This document shows, piece by piece, positions 26,402 to 35,403 of a DNA stretch of 40,701 bases. Each line of letters starts with the position of its first letter. Positions within the stretch are counted from its first letter, which is position 1. The translations under genes were made by a program, and so were the position numbers. The stretch covers positions 1 to 40,701 of the forward strand of contig DAOTUC010000339.1 of the NCBI GenBank assembly GCA_034437315.1, read 5' to 3'. The notes under the pieces are model-generated. The model saw nothing but the letters and a program-made list of their open reading frames with translations, made no database searches and was not told where the DNA came from. The stretch comes from DSAR01 sp034437315. GTDB taxonomy: Bacteria > Chloroflexota > Anaerolineae > B4-G1.

Positions 26402-27833
26402 ATGGGAACCATCACAATCGTCGGCTTGGGGCCTGGGGGAGAGCGATGTCTGACCCGCGAGGCGTGGCGGACTTTAGAGTCTGCGGACGAGATATGGTTA
26501 CGCACGGCGCAGCATCCGGCGGTGGAGGCCCTGCCCGCCCACCTGACGGTGCATGCTTTTGATGACATCTATGAAAATGCGGAGGATTTCCAGCAGGTTT
26601 ACGACACGATTTCTCAGCGGATAGTGACCTTGGGGAAACGTTTCGCAGGCGTGATATATGGGGTGCCCGGTCATCCCCTGGTGGGCGAATCCACCGTCAA
26701 CCGCATCCTCGAAATGGCGCGCGAGGAGGCGCTAAACGTTCGGTTGGTCGAGGGATTGAGCTTCCTCGGGCCAACCCTGAGCGCTTTGCGGATCGACGCC
26801 CTCGACGGGTTGCAGATTCACGACGCCCTGGCGTTGGTCGCCTGCCATCATCCACCACTCAACCCGGATTATCCCGCCCTATTAGGGCAGCTCTATAGCG
26901 ATGTGCTGGCGGCCGACGTGAAATTGGTGCTGATGAATCAATACCCCGACGATCACCCGGTGACGCTGGTGCGCGCTGCCGGAACCACCGATCAGCAGGT
27001 CACGCCTTTGCCCCTCTACGCTATTGACCGGCGGAATGAGACGGGCGGATTGAATCATTTGACCACCCTTTACGTCCCCCCGCTCCCTGGCGTGACCAGT
27101 TTCGAGGGCTTCCAGGAGACCATCGCCCGCCTGCGCGCGCCCGATGGCTGTCCCTGGGATCGGGAACAGACGCATCAAAGCTTGCGCCGTAACTTGTTGG
27201 AGGAAGCGTACGAAGTCATCGCCGCGATTGATGACGAGGATTTAGCCTCTCTCCAGGAGGAGCTGGGGGATTTGTTGCTCCAGATAACGCTTCAGACACA
27301 GATCGCGACGGAGGATGAGGCCTTCAAAATGAAGGACGTGATCGCTGGCATAGACGCCAAACTCAAGCGCCGGCACCCTCACGTGTGGGGCGACCGGGAG
27401 GTCGAAGGCGCGTCCGAGGTCTCGCAACGCTGGGAGCAGCTGAAAAAAGCGGAGCGCGGCGACGGGCGGTCGGCGTTGGAGGGGGTGCCCCGGATTATGC
27501 CGGCGTTGCAACAGGCGGATACCTATAGCCAGCGAGCGGCCCGCGTGGGCTTTGACTGGCGCTGCGCCGACGGCGTGGCCGACAAGGTGCGCGAGGAAAT
27601 CGCCGAGATCGAGGAAGCGGCTACCCAGGAGGAACGGGAGGCTGAACTGGGGGATTTGCTTTTCGCAGTGGTCAACTGGGCCCGTTGGTTGGGCGTAGAG
27701 GCGGAGACCGCTCTGCGCAAGGCGAACGCTCGTTTCGCCCGCCGCTTCTACACGATGGAGCGCCTGGTTAGCGAGCGGGGCGTAGATATGACGGCGTTAT
27801 CGATGGATGTATTAGAAGCGCTATGGCAGGATG

Positions 27834-27859
<26 letters not shown>
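26402..27859 (+). CDS. mazG: YabN-type protein: methylase-like domain fused to MazG pyrophosphohydrolase
   Basis: MazG hydrolyses nucleoside triphosphates to monophosphates and pyrophosphate, cleaning the nucleotide pool. The 485-residue product has an N-terminal tetrapyrrole-methylase-like domain (GLGPGG at residues 8-13, to about 225), as in Bacillus YabN. A MazG domain starts near residue 240 (GCPWDREQTHQSL, then EEAYE and EELGD metal-binding motifs) and a second MazG half lies near 370-470 (EEIAEIEE, ELGDLL). The ATG at 26402 has AAGGAG 9 bases upstream. The 3' end overlaps the convergent holB by 26 bases. The substrate of the N-terminal domain is unknown. Confidence 0.93.
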
Positions 27860-28841
<982 letters not shown>

Positions 28842-28849
28842 AGAACAGG

Positions 28850-28877
28850 ATTGTAGCACAATCAGCGCGCCTTGCAA
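28850..28877 (-). promoter_or_regulatory. holB promoter sharing its -35 with the tRNA-Val promoter
   Basis: On the minus strand, -35 TTGCAA (28877-28872) and -10 TACAAT (28855-28850) are 16 bases apart. Expected transcription start is near 28843, two or three bases before the holB ATG. TTGCAA is its own reverse complement and also serves as the -35 of the plus-strand promoter. Confidence 0.7.
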
Positions 28878-28899
28878 AATGGCGCGAAAGTGGTATAAT
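28872..28899 (+). promoter_or_regulatory. tRNA-Val promoter
   Basis: -35 TTGCAA (28872-28877), 16-base spacer and -10 TATAAT (28894-28899). Expected start is near 28906, six bases before the mature tRNA. Confidence 0.8.
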
Positions 28900-28911
28900 C
28901 AAAATCGTTGG

Positions 28912-28985
28912 GGGCGGTTAGCTCAGTTGGCAAGAGCGCCACGTTGACATCGTGGAGGTCACAAGTTCAAGTCTTGTACCGCCCA
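28912..28985 (+). tRNA. tRNA-Val (anticodon GAC)
   Basis: A complete cloverleaf is seen. The acceptor GGGCGGT (28912-28918) pairs with ACCGCCC (28978-28984), with discriminator A at 28985. The D stem is GCTC/GAGC, the anticodon stem CCACG/CGTGG with loop TTGACAT (anticodon GAC at 28946-28948), and the T stem ACAAG/CTTGT with loop TTCAAGT. CCA is not encoded. Its own promoter and terminator flank it. Confidence 0.97.
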
Positions 28986-28990
28986 TCTGT

Positions 28991-29023
28991 ACCGGCTAGC
29001 CATTTGGTTAGCCGGTTTTTTTT
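28991..29023 (+). terminator. intrinsic terminator after tRNA-Val
   Basis: An 11-bp stem (28991-29001 with 29006-29016, one G-U pair) around loop ATTT is followed by a run of T to 29023. Confidence 0.92.
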
Positions 29024-29038
29024 ATTGTAACGGGCGGG

Positions 29039-29066
29039 TTGTCAAATCTGGAAACCGAGATATAAT
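29039..29066 (+). promoter_or_regulatory. promoter of the first response regulator
   Basis: -35 TTGTCA (29039-29044), 16-base spacer, -10 TATAAT (29061-29066), 45 bases before the ATG at 29111. Confidence 0.8.
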
Positions 29067-29110
29067 GGCTTTTTAAGAGTTTCGTTATCTTATTTTTAGT
29101 GGGGGTAAGC

Positions 29111-29815
29111 ATGCGTCGTCGTTTTCGAGTGCTGGCTGTTGATGATCATCCCGACGTTTTGGCTATTTTACGGGCTATGCTGACGAAAGAGGGCTTCGAT
29201 GTCGAGGTCGCGCCGGATGCGCTCTCGGGGATACGATTGGCTTATGAGAAGCACCCCGATGCGATCCTGCTGGACGTGATGTTGCCGGATTTGGATGGGT
29301 TTGAGGTGTGTCGTCGATTGCGGGAAATGACAGAGGCGCCCATCATCTTCGTCACCGCCAAAGGCACGATTGAGGATATTGTCAAAGGACTTTCGTTGGG
29401 GGCGGATGATTACGTCGTCAAACCGTTTGAGCGTAAGGAATTGCTGAGTCGTCTGACTGCTTGCCTTCGCCGGGCAAGTGAACGCACCGAGGCAGGGAGC
29501 GATTTGATTTTTCCGGCATCCTCAATTATGCTGGATTCCGATCGGCACGAGCTTCTGATCGAGAATCGGAGCATTTACCTTACACCCAAAGAATTTGAAG
29601 TGCTCCGATTGATGGTCCGACACGCCGGCAAGGTGTTGAGCACCGATGCGATCTTGACCAGGGTCTGGGGTCCGGAGTGGATCGGCGAACCGGACCTGGT
29701 CAAACAATACATCTACCGGCTGCGGCAAAAAATCGAGCTAAATCCTGGCTCCCCACAATATCTCCATACAGTTCGCGGCGGTGGGTACTACTTCGATTCG
29801 GAAGATTTACTGTAA
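29111..29815 (+). CDS. OmpR/PhoB-family response regulator 1 (orphan)
   Basis: This is a cytoplasmic two-component DNA-binding regulator of 234 residues. The receiver domain (about 5-120) has the acidic pair at Asp11-Asp12, the phospho-acceptor Asp55 and Lys104. The winged-helix effector domain (about 135-230) has TPKEFEVLRLM and ends RGGGYYF, typical of the OmpR class. ATG 29111 follows a GGGGGT SD; a GTG at 29099 is less likely. No sensor kinase is adjacent. It is followed 19 bases later by a second regulator of the same class, so the two are probably cotranscribed. The signal and targets cannot be read from the sequence. Confidence 0.92.
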   Translation: MRRRFRVLAVDDHPDVLAILRAMLTKEGFDVEVAPDALSGIRLAYEKHPDAILLDVMLPDLDGFEVCRRLREMTEAPIIFVTAKGTIEDIVKGLSLGADDYVVKPFERKELLSRLTACLRRASERTEAGSDLIFPASSIMLDSDRHELLIENRSIYLTPKEFEVLRLMVRHAGKVLSTDAILTRVWGPEWIGEPDLVKQYIYRLRQKIELNPGSPQYLHTVRGGGYYFDSEDLL

Positions 29816-29834
29816 CGCCTCTCTGGAAAAAGAT

Positions 29835-30623
29835 ATGAATGAGAAGATTTTGGTAATAGATGATGATACGGAGATGCTGGCGCTTCTCAAGTTGGGCCTG
29901 GAACGGAGCGGCTTTACAGTTCTCACGGCTGAGTCTGGCAAGGAAGGGTTGCGTCAAGCGTACGACTCTCGGCCCGACGTGATCATTCTTGATGTTATGA
30001 TGCCTGGTATGGATGGTTGGGTCACGTGTCAACGGATTCGAAGTATGTGCGATACGCCGGTCATTATGCTCACGGCGATGACGGAGCAATCCAATCTGCT
30101 TCGAGGGCTTTCCTTGGGGGCGGACGATTACTTGACCAAACCGTGTTGTTTTGAGGAGTTAGAGGCGCGCGTTCGAACAGTTTTGCGGCGCGCGCGTTCG
30201 AGCAAGGATGAGCGTTGGCGGACGGTTTACGACGATGGCACGTTGAGTATCGACCTGCAGAATGGGATGGTGACCCGGAATGGGGAAGAAATTCACCTGA
30301 CCCCTATCGAGTCTCGTCTGTTGATGTATCTGGTCAGTCAAAAAGATCGCATCGTGCCCCATCACGAATTGCTCGTCAGCGTCTGGGGGCCTGAATACTC
30401 GCAGGAAAAGAGCTACCTGAGTGTATACATCCGCTACCTGCGACGCAAGATCGAGGCAGACCCTTCTGATCCCAAATATATTCGCACACGCTGGCGGTTG
30501 GGTTATTATTTCGCCGGGGATGCCGATTTTCAGCCGTCCACTGCAACTACAACTGACCCTGCAACTGAAACCGAACAAAGCGACCCGCCCGCCGATTTGA
30601 CAGCGATGGAAAACGGATTATAA
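29835..30623 (+). CDS. OmpR/PhoB-family response regulator 2 (orphan)
   Basis: The 262-residue product has a receiver domain with Asp9-Asp11, phospho-acceptor Asp53 and Lys102 (in KPCC, where KPF is usual), and a winged-helix domain with TPIESRLLMYLV and a C-terminal RWRLGYYF. A Thr/Pro/Asp-rich tail of about 35 residues follows. Start ATG 29835 gives MNEKILVIDDD; the SD is weak. No kinase is nearby. The last codons and the stop are overlaid by the thrS promoter (-35 at 30597, -10 at 30619). Distinct from regulator 1 in effector sequence, so not a simple recent duplication. Confidence 0.92.
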   Translation: MNEKILVIDDDTEMLALLKLGLERSGFTVLTAESGKEGLRQAYDSRPDVIILDVMMPGMDGWVTCQRIRSMCDTPVIMLTAMTEQSNLLRGLSLGADDYLTKPCCFEELEARVRTVLRRARSSKDERWRTVYDDGTLSIDLQNGMVTRNGEEIHLTPIESRLLMYLVSQKDRIVPHHELLVSVWGPEYSQEKSYLSVYIRYLRRKIEADPSDPKYIRTRWRLGYYFAGDADFQPSTATTTDPATETEQSDPPADLTAMENGL

Positions 30624-30624
30624 T
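30597..30624 (+). promoter_or_regulatory. consensus promoter of the thrS T-box transcript
   Basis: -35 TTGACA (30597-30602) and -10 TATAAT (30619-30624) are both perfect consensus, with a 16-base spacer. The -10 box contains the TAA stop of response regulator 2. Expected start is near 30631. Confidence 0.85.
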
Positions 30625-30630
30625 AGTCGC

Positions 30631-30963
30631 ATAAAATTTAATACAGATTTGTCCAAGAATGGCTTTTGGACAACGCTCGGCAACACGTTGATCGGGACGA
30701 GTACCATTTCCTCAGGTCCCCAGAGAGATGGAACCATCGGCTGGAAGTTCCGTTGACCGGAGAAATGGGAAAACCCCCCGAGAGTGAGCGCCTCAAATCA
30801 GTGAGAGCTTGGGTGAACGCTCAATAGATGAGAGTATGGAGCTCCGGCTAGGCCCGTTATCGCCTTAAGAGTGCGACGCTAAGCTTGAGAAAGCATTGGC
30901 GCTCGAACTTGGGTGGAATCACGTGGGATCGAACCCCCGCGCCCCAGGGTGCGGGGGTCTTTT
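30631..30963 (+). promoter_or_regulatory. T-box leader controlling thrS
   Basis: T-box leaders sense uncharged tRNA. The conserved T-box GGGTGGAATCACGTGGG is at 30911-30927, and its TGGA can pair with a UCCA-like 3' end, fitting a tRNA-Thr with discriminator U. Stem I has its base at TCGGG (30692-30696) with CCCGA, an AGTA loop-E-like motif at 30700-30703, CATTTC (30705-30710) with GAAATG (30762-30767), and AGAGAG at 30722-30727. The internal loop opposite AGTA holds ACC, a threonine codon, at about 30772-30775. A 5' hairpin pairs TTGTCCAA (30649-30656) with TTGGACAA (30666-30673). The terminator follows. The specifier position is by eye. Confidence 0.9.
30933..30963 (+). terminator. T-box intrinsic terminator
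   Basis: ACCCCCGC (30933-30940) pairs with GCGGGGGT (30951-30958) and the stem continues inward with GCCC/GGGT, then CTTTT. The 5' strand can alternatively join the T-box antiterminator. Confidence 0.88.
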
Positions 30964-30977
30964 GTTTCCAGTCGAGG

Positions 30978-31062
30978 GAGTCTTAAATAATTGCTCTAGC
31001 CACCGTCCCGGGGGCCTAATCGGCCCGAGGACGGGCCTCTGAGCGAATTTTTTAATAGTCTC
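30978..31062. repeat. palindromic MITE-like repeat, copy 1
   Basis: This 85-bp sequence has imperfect terminal inverted repeats (GAGTCT...AGTCTC) and folds almost along its whole length around the centre near TAATC. Its inverse complement matches 35404-35486 with roughly 85% identity by eye, including a perfect 26-base block (31016-31041). It lies between the T-box terminator and the thrS SD. Confidence 0.8.
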
Positions 31063-31086
31063 TGGAGATCTGAAACGAGGAGAAAA

Positions 31087-32883
31087 ATGTCTGAGAATAA
31101 ACATGAAGAGGATTATTTGCATCGTCTGCGTCATTCAGCCTCACACGTGATGGCTCACGCGGTGTTGGAAAAGTTCCCGGATGCGAAGTTTGCGATTGGC
31201 CCGCCTATCGAAAATGGTTTTTATTACGATTTCGATCTGCCCCGCCCGCTCACGCCGGAGGACTTGGAGGCCATCGAGGCCCGTATGCAGGAAATCATCG
31301 CCGAAGGGCACGATTTCGTCTACGAGGAGATAGATGAGGCGCAAGCTCGTCAACTCTTCCAGGACCAGCCGTACAAATTGGAATTGATTGAGGGCATTCT
31401 GGCGGCCGGAACCGACGAATATGGAGAGCCGTTGGACGAGGTCCCTGAGCTTTCGATCTATCGCAGCGGTTCGTTCGTCGATCTGTGCCGGGGGCCGCAC
31501 GTGGAGAGCACCGACGAGATCAACTCCAGGGCGGTGAAATTGCTCAACGTGGCCGGCGCTTACTGGCGGGGGGATGAGAGTCGACCGATGCTTCAACGCA
31601 TCTATGGCACGGTCTGGAAGACGCCTAAAGAACTACGCCAGTATATGGCCTGGCGCGAGGAAATTGAGAAGCGCGATCACCGTCGCCTGATCAAAGATTT
31701 GGATCTGGTCAGTTTCCACCAGGAGGCCGGGGCAGGTCTGGCCTACTGGCATCCCAAGGGGGGGCAGATCCGCGTCCTGATTGAGGATTATTGGCGGCAG
31801 CGGCATTATGAAGGGGGATATGATCTGGTCTTCACGCCCCACATCGGGCGCGCGGCGCTGTGGGAGACCTCCGGGCATCTCGATTTCTACGAGGAGGGCA
31901 TGTATTCCCCGATGGACGTGGATGGACAGGACTATTACATCAAACCGATGAATTGTCCGTTTCACATCATGATCTACCAGACCAAGTTGCGTTCGTATCG
32001 CGAATTGCCCTTGCGCTGGGCGGAGCTCGGCACCGTTTACCGGTATGAGCGCAGCGGTACGCTCCACGGGCTGCTGCGGGTGCGCGGTTTCACCCAGGAT
32101 GACGCGCACATCTTCTGCACACCGGAACAGATTGAGGATGAGATTCTGCGGGTGTTGGATTTCAGCCTGGATTTGTTGCGCGGCTTTGGTTTCGAGGAAT
32201 TCAAGATCGAGTTGAGCGTGCGCGACCCCGACGCGCCGGATAAGTACGCCGGCGGCGACGCGATGTGGAAACAAGCGGAGAAATCGCTGCTCAAGGCGCT
32301 GGAGACCCGCGACCTGCCCTACGAACGAATGGAGGGCGAGGCGGTATTCTACGGTCCCAAGATCGACATCAAGATCAAGGACGCCCTGGGGCGGTTGTGG
32401 CAGTGCACGACGATCCAGTTTGATTTCAACGTCCCGGAACGGTTCGACCTGACTTACATCGGGGAGGACGGTAAGGAGCATCGACCGTACATGGTGCACC
32501 GGGCGTTGTTGGGCAGTCTGGAGCGTTTCTTCGGCGTTCTGGTCGAGCATTACGCCGGCGCTTTCCCCGTCTGGTTAGCGCCGCTGCAGGTCGCGTTGAT
32601 CCCGATTGCCGACCGTCACGTCGATTATGCGCATACCGTCGCCGAGCAGTTGCGGGCCGCTGGCGTGCGCGTCGAAGTGGACGCCTCGAGTGACCGTATG
32701 CGGGCCAAGATCCGCAACGCCCAGTTGCAGAAGATCCCCTACATGCTCGTGATCGGCGATCGAGAGGTCGAGGCGGAGACGGTCAATCTGCGCCGCCGCG
32801 ACGGGGAAACGCCAGGCGCGATGCCGGTCGATGCATTTATCGCTTTGCTTCGAGATGCGGTCGAAGAGCGGCGAGAGCTTTAG
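31087..32883 (+). CDS. thrS: threonyl-tRNA synthetase lacking the TGS domain
   Basis: ThrRS charges tRNA-Thr and edits Ser-tRNA-Thr. The 598-residue product starts directly in the editing domain: His16 and His20 of an HxxxH motif, and CRGPH in the same domain. The class II catalytic core follows (MNCPFH, RYERSGTLHGL, VHRALLGSLERF) and then the anticodon-binding domain (about 505-598). The N-terminal TGS domain of about 60 residues found in E. coli is missing; editing and catalytic residues are intact. GAGGAG lies 4 bases before the ATG. Control is by the T-box upstream. Confidence 0.96.
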   Translation: MSENKHEEDYLHRLRHSASHVMAHAVLEKFPDAKFAIGPPIENGFYYDFDLPRPLTPEDLEAIEARMQEIIAEGHDFVYEEIDEAQARQLFQDQPYKLELIEGILAAGTDEYGEPLDEVPELSIYRSGSFVDLCRGPHVESTDEINSRAVKLLNVAGAYWRGDESRPMLQRIYGTVWKTPKELRQYMAWREEIEKRDHRRLIKDLDLVSFHQEAGAGLAYWHPKGGQIRVLIEDYWRQRHYEGGYDLVFTPHIGRAALWETSGHLDFYEEGMYSPMDVDGQDYYIKPMNCPFHIMIYQTKLRSYRELPLRWAELGTVYRYERSGTLHGLLRVRGFTQDDAHIFCTPEQIEDEILRVLDFSLDLLRGFGFEEFKIELSVRDPDAPDKYAGGDAMWKQAEKSLLKALETRDLPYERMEGEAVFYGPKIDIKIKDALGRLWQCTTIQFDFNVPERFDLTYIGEDGKEHRPYMVHRALLGSLERFFGVLVEHYAGAFPVWLAPLQVALIPIADRHVDYAHTVAEQLRAAGVRVEVDASSDRMRAKIRNAQLQKIPYMLVIGDREVEAETVNLRRRDGETPGAMPVDAFIALLRDAVEERREL

Positions 32884-32896
32884 GAGATATTGAGAG

Positions 32897-34126
32897 ATGG
32901 AAAACGTGAAGGAAACGACGAAAAGCGGCGGCATACGCTCGTTGCCTCGCAACGTCTGGGCGGTGAGTTTGACCAGTTTTTTCATGGATATTTCCAGCGA
33001 GATGGTGATCAATCTGCTGCCTCTCTTTCTGTCCAACGTGCTGGGCGTCAAGACCAATCTCATTGGCCTGATTGAGGGGGTGGCGGAGGCGACGGCCAGC
33101 TTGCTCAAGCTGTTTTCCGGGTGGCTTTCGGATAAGTTGCGGGCGCGCAAGTGGTTGGCGGTGTCCGGTTATGGGCTTTCAGCTTTGGCCAAGCCATTCT
33201 TTTACCTCGCTAACTCGTGGGGCGTCGTGGCCGGCGTGCGCTGGGCCGACCGGGTGGGTAAGGGCATTCGCACAGCCCCTCGCGACGCGCTGGTAGCCGA
33301 TTCCATCGACGAGCGTCATCGGGGGTTGGCCTTTGGCTTTCACCGCGCCGCCGACACAGGTGGAGCGGTCCTGGGGCTGCTCATCGCGTTGGGCGTGATC
33401 TGGTTGACGCAGAAGAACGCCGTCGATCTGACCCGCGCGACGTTTCAGGCGGTGGTGTTGATCAGCCTGGTCCCGGCCTTTCTGGCGGTGTTGTCGCTGG
33501 CGTTGGGGGCGCGGGATGTGGACGTGAAACAGGTGCGGGAACGCCCGCGTATCTCGTTCCGTGGATTGGGCAAGCGCTTTCTCCTTTTTATGTTCATCGT
33601 CGGCATCTTCGACCTCGGCAACTCATCCGATGCTTTCCTGATGTTGCGCGCCCAAGAACGGGGGTTGAGTGTGATCGGCGTGTTAGGCATGGCGCTCACA
33701 TTCAACCTGGTTTACGCGCTGTTGAGCACGCCGGCCGGTTCCCTCTCGGATCGAATCGGGAGGCGACGGGTGATCATCGGCGGCTGGCTGATCTATGCGG
33801 CCATCTACCTGGGGTTCGGGTTGGCGAGAACCGGTTGGCACGTGTGGGCGCTATACGTGATGTACGGCGTCTATTACGGGTTGGCTTACGGCACGACCAA
33901 GGCGATGGTCGCCGACATCGCGCCCCCAGAATTGCACGGCACGGCCTACGGAACCTATAACGCGGTGCTGGGTATTTTGGATTTCCCCGCTTCCCTCATC
34001 GCCGGGCTGCTGTGGCAGGGGGTCGGGACGTGGGCCGGGTTTGGCCCTTCGGCCCCCTTCCTGTTTGGCGGCGGGATGGCCTTGATCGCAGCGTTACTGA
34101 TGGCTTTCGTGATGCGCGAGCCATAA
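32897..34126 (+). CDS. MFS transporter
   Basis: This is a predicted 12-segment membrane transporter of 409 residues. The loop after TM2 has GWLSDKLRARKW, matching the MFS motif A pattern (GxLsDrxgRR), and a second SDRIGRRRVI copy occurs after TM8 at the start of the C-terminal half, as expected for the two-fold MFS repeat. The RVGKGIRTAPRDALV segment in TM4-5 recurs in a family of uncharacterised bacterial MFS proteins. It starts 13 bases after thrS and may be cotranscribed. Substrate not predictable. Confidence 0.88.
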   Translation: MENVKETTKSGGIRSLPRNVWAVSLTSFFMDISSEMVINLLPLFLSNVLGVKTNLIGLIEGVAEATASLLKLFSGWLSDKLRARKWLAVSGYGLSALAKPFFYLANSWGVVAGVRWADRVGKGIRTAPRDALVADSIDERHRGLAFGFHRAADTGGAVLGLLIALGVIWLTQKNAVDLTRATFQAVVLISLVPAFLAVLSLALGARDVDVKQVRERPRISFRGLGKRFLLFMFIVGIFDLGNSSDAFLMLRAQERGLSVIGVLGMALTFNLVYALLSTPAGSLSDRIGRRRVIIGGWLIYAAIYLGFGLARTGWHVWALYVMYGVYYGLAYGTTKAMVADIAPPELHGTAYGTYNAVLGILDFPASLIAGLLWQGVGTWAGFGPSAPFLFGGGMALIAALLMAFVMREP

Positions 34127-34140
34127 CCTCGGTGCACAAT

Positions 34141-34169
34141 TTGACACCTTGCTGTAATTGTGTTATCAT
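34141..34169 (+). promoter_or_regulatory. infC operon promoter
   Basis: -35 TTGACA (34141-34146) and -10 TATCAT (34164-34169), spacer 17, lie 14 bases after the MFS stop and 51 bases before the infC AUU. It drives infC-rpmI-rplT. Confidence 0.75.
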
Positions 34170-34220
34170 CTAATTCGTGTAAGATTCATTGATAGTAATG
34201 GTGAGTAGGAGGTAAGCGGA

Positions 34221-34754
34221 ATTAGGGGTAGAAGTCGTTCTCAAACGCGTTCAAAGTATCGCAGCAACGAGGAAATACGAGCGCCTCGCGTCAGGTTGAT
34301 CGATGCAGATGGCAATAACGTAGGGGTCGTCTCGCTCAATGAGGCGATGGATAATGCGCGCGAGCGTAATTTAGACCTGGTAGAGGTGTCTCCCAACGCC
34401 AACCCGCCCGTCGTCCGTATTATGGATTATGGCAAGTTCCTATATCGACAGGCGAAGCAGGAGCGGGAAGCCCGTAAATCTCAGCGGCAGGTAGAGGTCA
34501 AGGAAATCCGCCTGCGTCCCAAGACGACCGAGCACCATCGCTCATTTAAGGTGCGTGACGCGCGGCGATGGTTGGAAGAGGGTAAGAAGGTGAAGGTGCG
34601 CATTCGTTTTCGGGGTCGAGAGGTCACTTACCCTGAAATTGCTGTCGAACAATTGATGGACATCGCGGAAGAATTGTCGGACGTCTCGACGATCGAGAAA
34701 AAGCCGAATCGCGAGGGACGCACGATGTTAATGATTCTGGCCCCACAAAGCTAG
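34221..34754 (+). CDS. infC: translation initiation factor IF-3, AUU start
   Basis: IF-3 binds the 30S subunit and rejects wrong start codons and initiator pairings. The open frame runs from the stop TAG at 34206. The conserved N-terminus NEEIRAPRVRLIDADG lies at 34266-34313, before the first TTG/ATG/GTG in frame (TTG 34296). The only codon with a good SD is ATT 34221, 7 bases after TAGGAGGT (34206-34213). This gives 177 residues. AUU starts are the classical feature of infC in enterobacteria, where IF-3 uses them to control its own synthesis. The C-terminal KVKVRIRFRGREVTYPEIA and TMLMILAP are typical. It leads infC-rpmI-rplT. Confidence 0.93.
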   Translation: MRGRSRSQTRSKYRSNEEIRAPRVRLIDADGNNVGVVSLNEAMDNARERNLDLVEVSPNANPPVVRIMDYGKFLYRQAKQEREARKSQRQVEVKEIRLRPKTTEHHRSFKVRDARRWLEEGKKVKVRIRFRGREVTYPEIAVEQLMDIAEELSDVSTIEKKPNREGRTMLMILAPQS

Positions 34755-34768
34755 TGTGAGGGGAAATT

Positions 34769-34984
34769 ATGCCGAAGATTAGAACTCATAAATCAACGTC
34801 AAAACGATTCCGCCGAACCAAGGGCGGAAAGGGCAAGTTAACGCGGACGAAACTGGGTAAGTCTCACTTGCGACGCAAAAAGAGCCGCCGGGTCAAGGCG
34901 CAGTTTGACGAAATGCTCGAAGTGGAGAGTGGAGGGGTCCGGCGCAGAGTTGAGCGCCTGGCGCCGTATTTGAGGGAGAAGTAG
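34769..34984 (+). CDS. rpmI: 50S ribosomal protein L35
   Basis: L35 is a small basic 50S protein. The 71-residue product starts MPKIRTHKSTSKRFRRTKGG and is followed by a basic core, as in the family. GAGGGG lies 5 bases before the ATG. rplT follows after 4 bases, giving the standard infC-rpmI-rplT order. Confidence 0.95.
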   Translation: MPKIRTHKSTSKRFRRTKGGKGKLTRTKLGKSHLRRKKSRRVKAQFDEMLEVESGGVRRRVERLAPYLREK

Positions 34985-34988
34985 AACC

Positions 34989-35339
34989 GTGAGAGTTAAG
35001 GGAGGAACGAGAACACGCCGCCGTCACAAGAAGATCCTGCGTCAGACCAAGGGGTATTGGGGGACGCGGCGTAAGCTTTTCCGGCGGGCGAACGAAGCCT
35101 GGATGAAGGCTCAGTGGTATGCCTACCGCGACCGGCGAAATCGGCGGCGGGAATTGCGTCGCCTGTGGATCACACGCATCAACGCCGCTTCGCGTCAGAA
35201 TGGCCTATCCTATAGTCGTTTCGTCCACGGCTTGAAACAGGCGGGTGTGGCATTGGACCGTAAGGTGTTGGCCGACATCGCTGTGCGAGACGCCGGCACA
35301 TTTGCGAAACTGGTCGACGTGGCCAAAGAAGCGATATAG
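34989..35339 (+). CDS. rplT: 50S ribosomal protein L20
   Basis: L20 is an early assembly protein; in many bacteria it represses the infC operon. The 116-residue product starts MRVKGGTRTRRRHKKILRQT, has YAYRDRRNRRRELRRLWI and the C-terminal LDRKVLADIA segment. Start GTG 34989 with GGGAGAAG overlapping the rpmI end. It is followed by a terminator. Confidence 0.95.
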   Translation: MRVKGGTRTRRRHKKILRQTKGYWGTRRKLFRRANEAWMKAQWYAYRDRRNRRRELRRLWITRINAASRQNGLSYSRFVHGLKQAGVALDRKVLADIAVRDAGTFAKLVDVAKEAI

Positions 35340-35364
35340 ACTGTTCGACCTGTTCGTGTACTTT

Positions 35365-35392
35365 AAGCGAGGGCCTTGGCTCTCGCTTTTTT
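35365..35392 (+). terminator. intrinsic terminator after rplT
   Basis: AGCGAG (35366-35371) pairs with CTCGCT (35382-35387), extended inward by a G-U and two G-C pairs, followed by a T run to 35392. Confidence 0.88.
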
Positions 35393-35403
35393 ATTCTCTA
35401 GTA

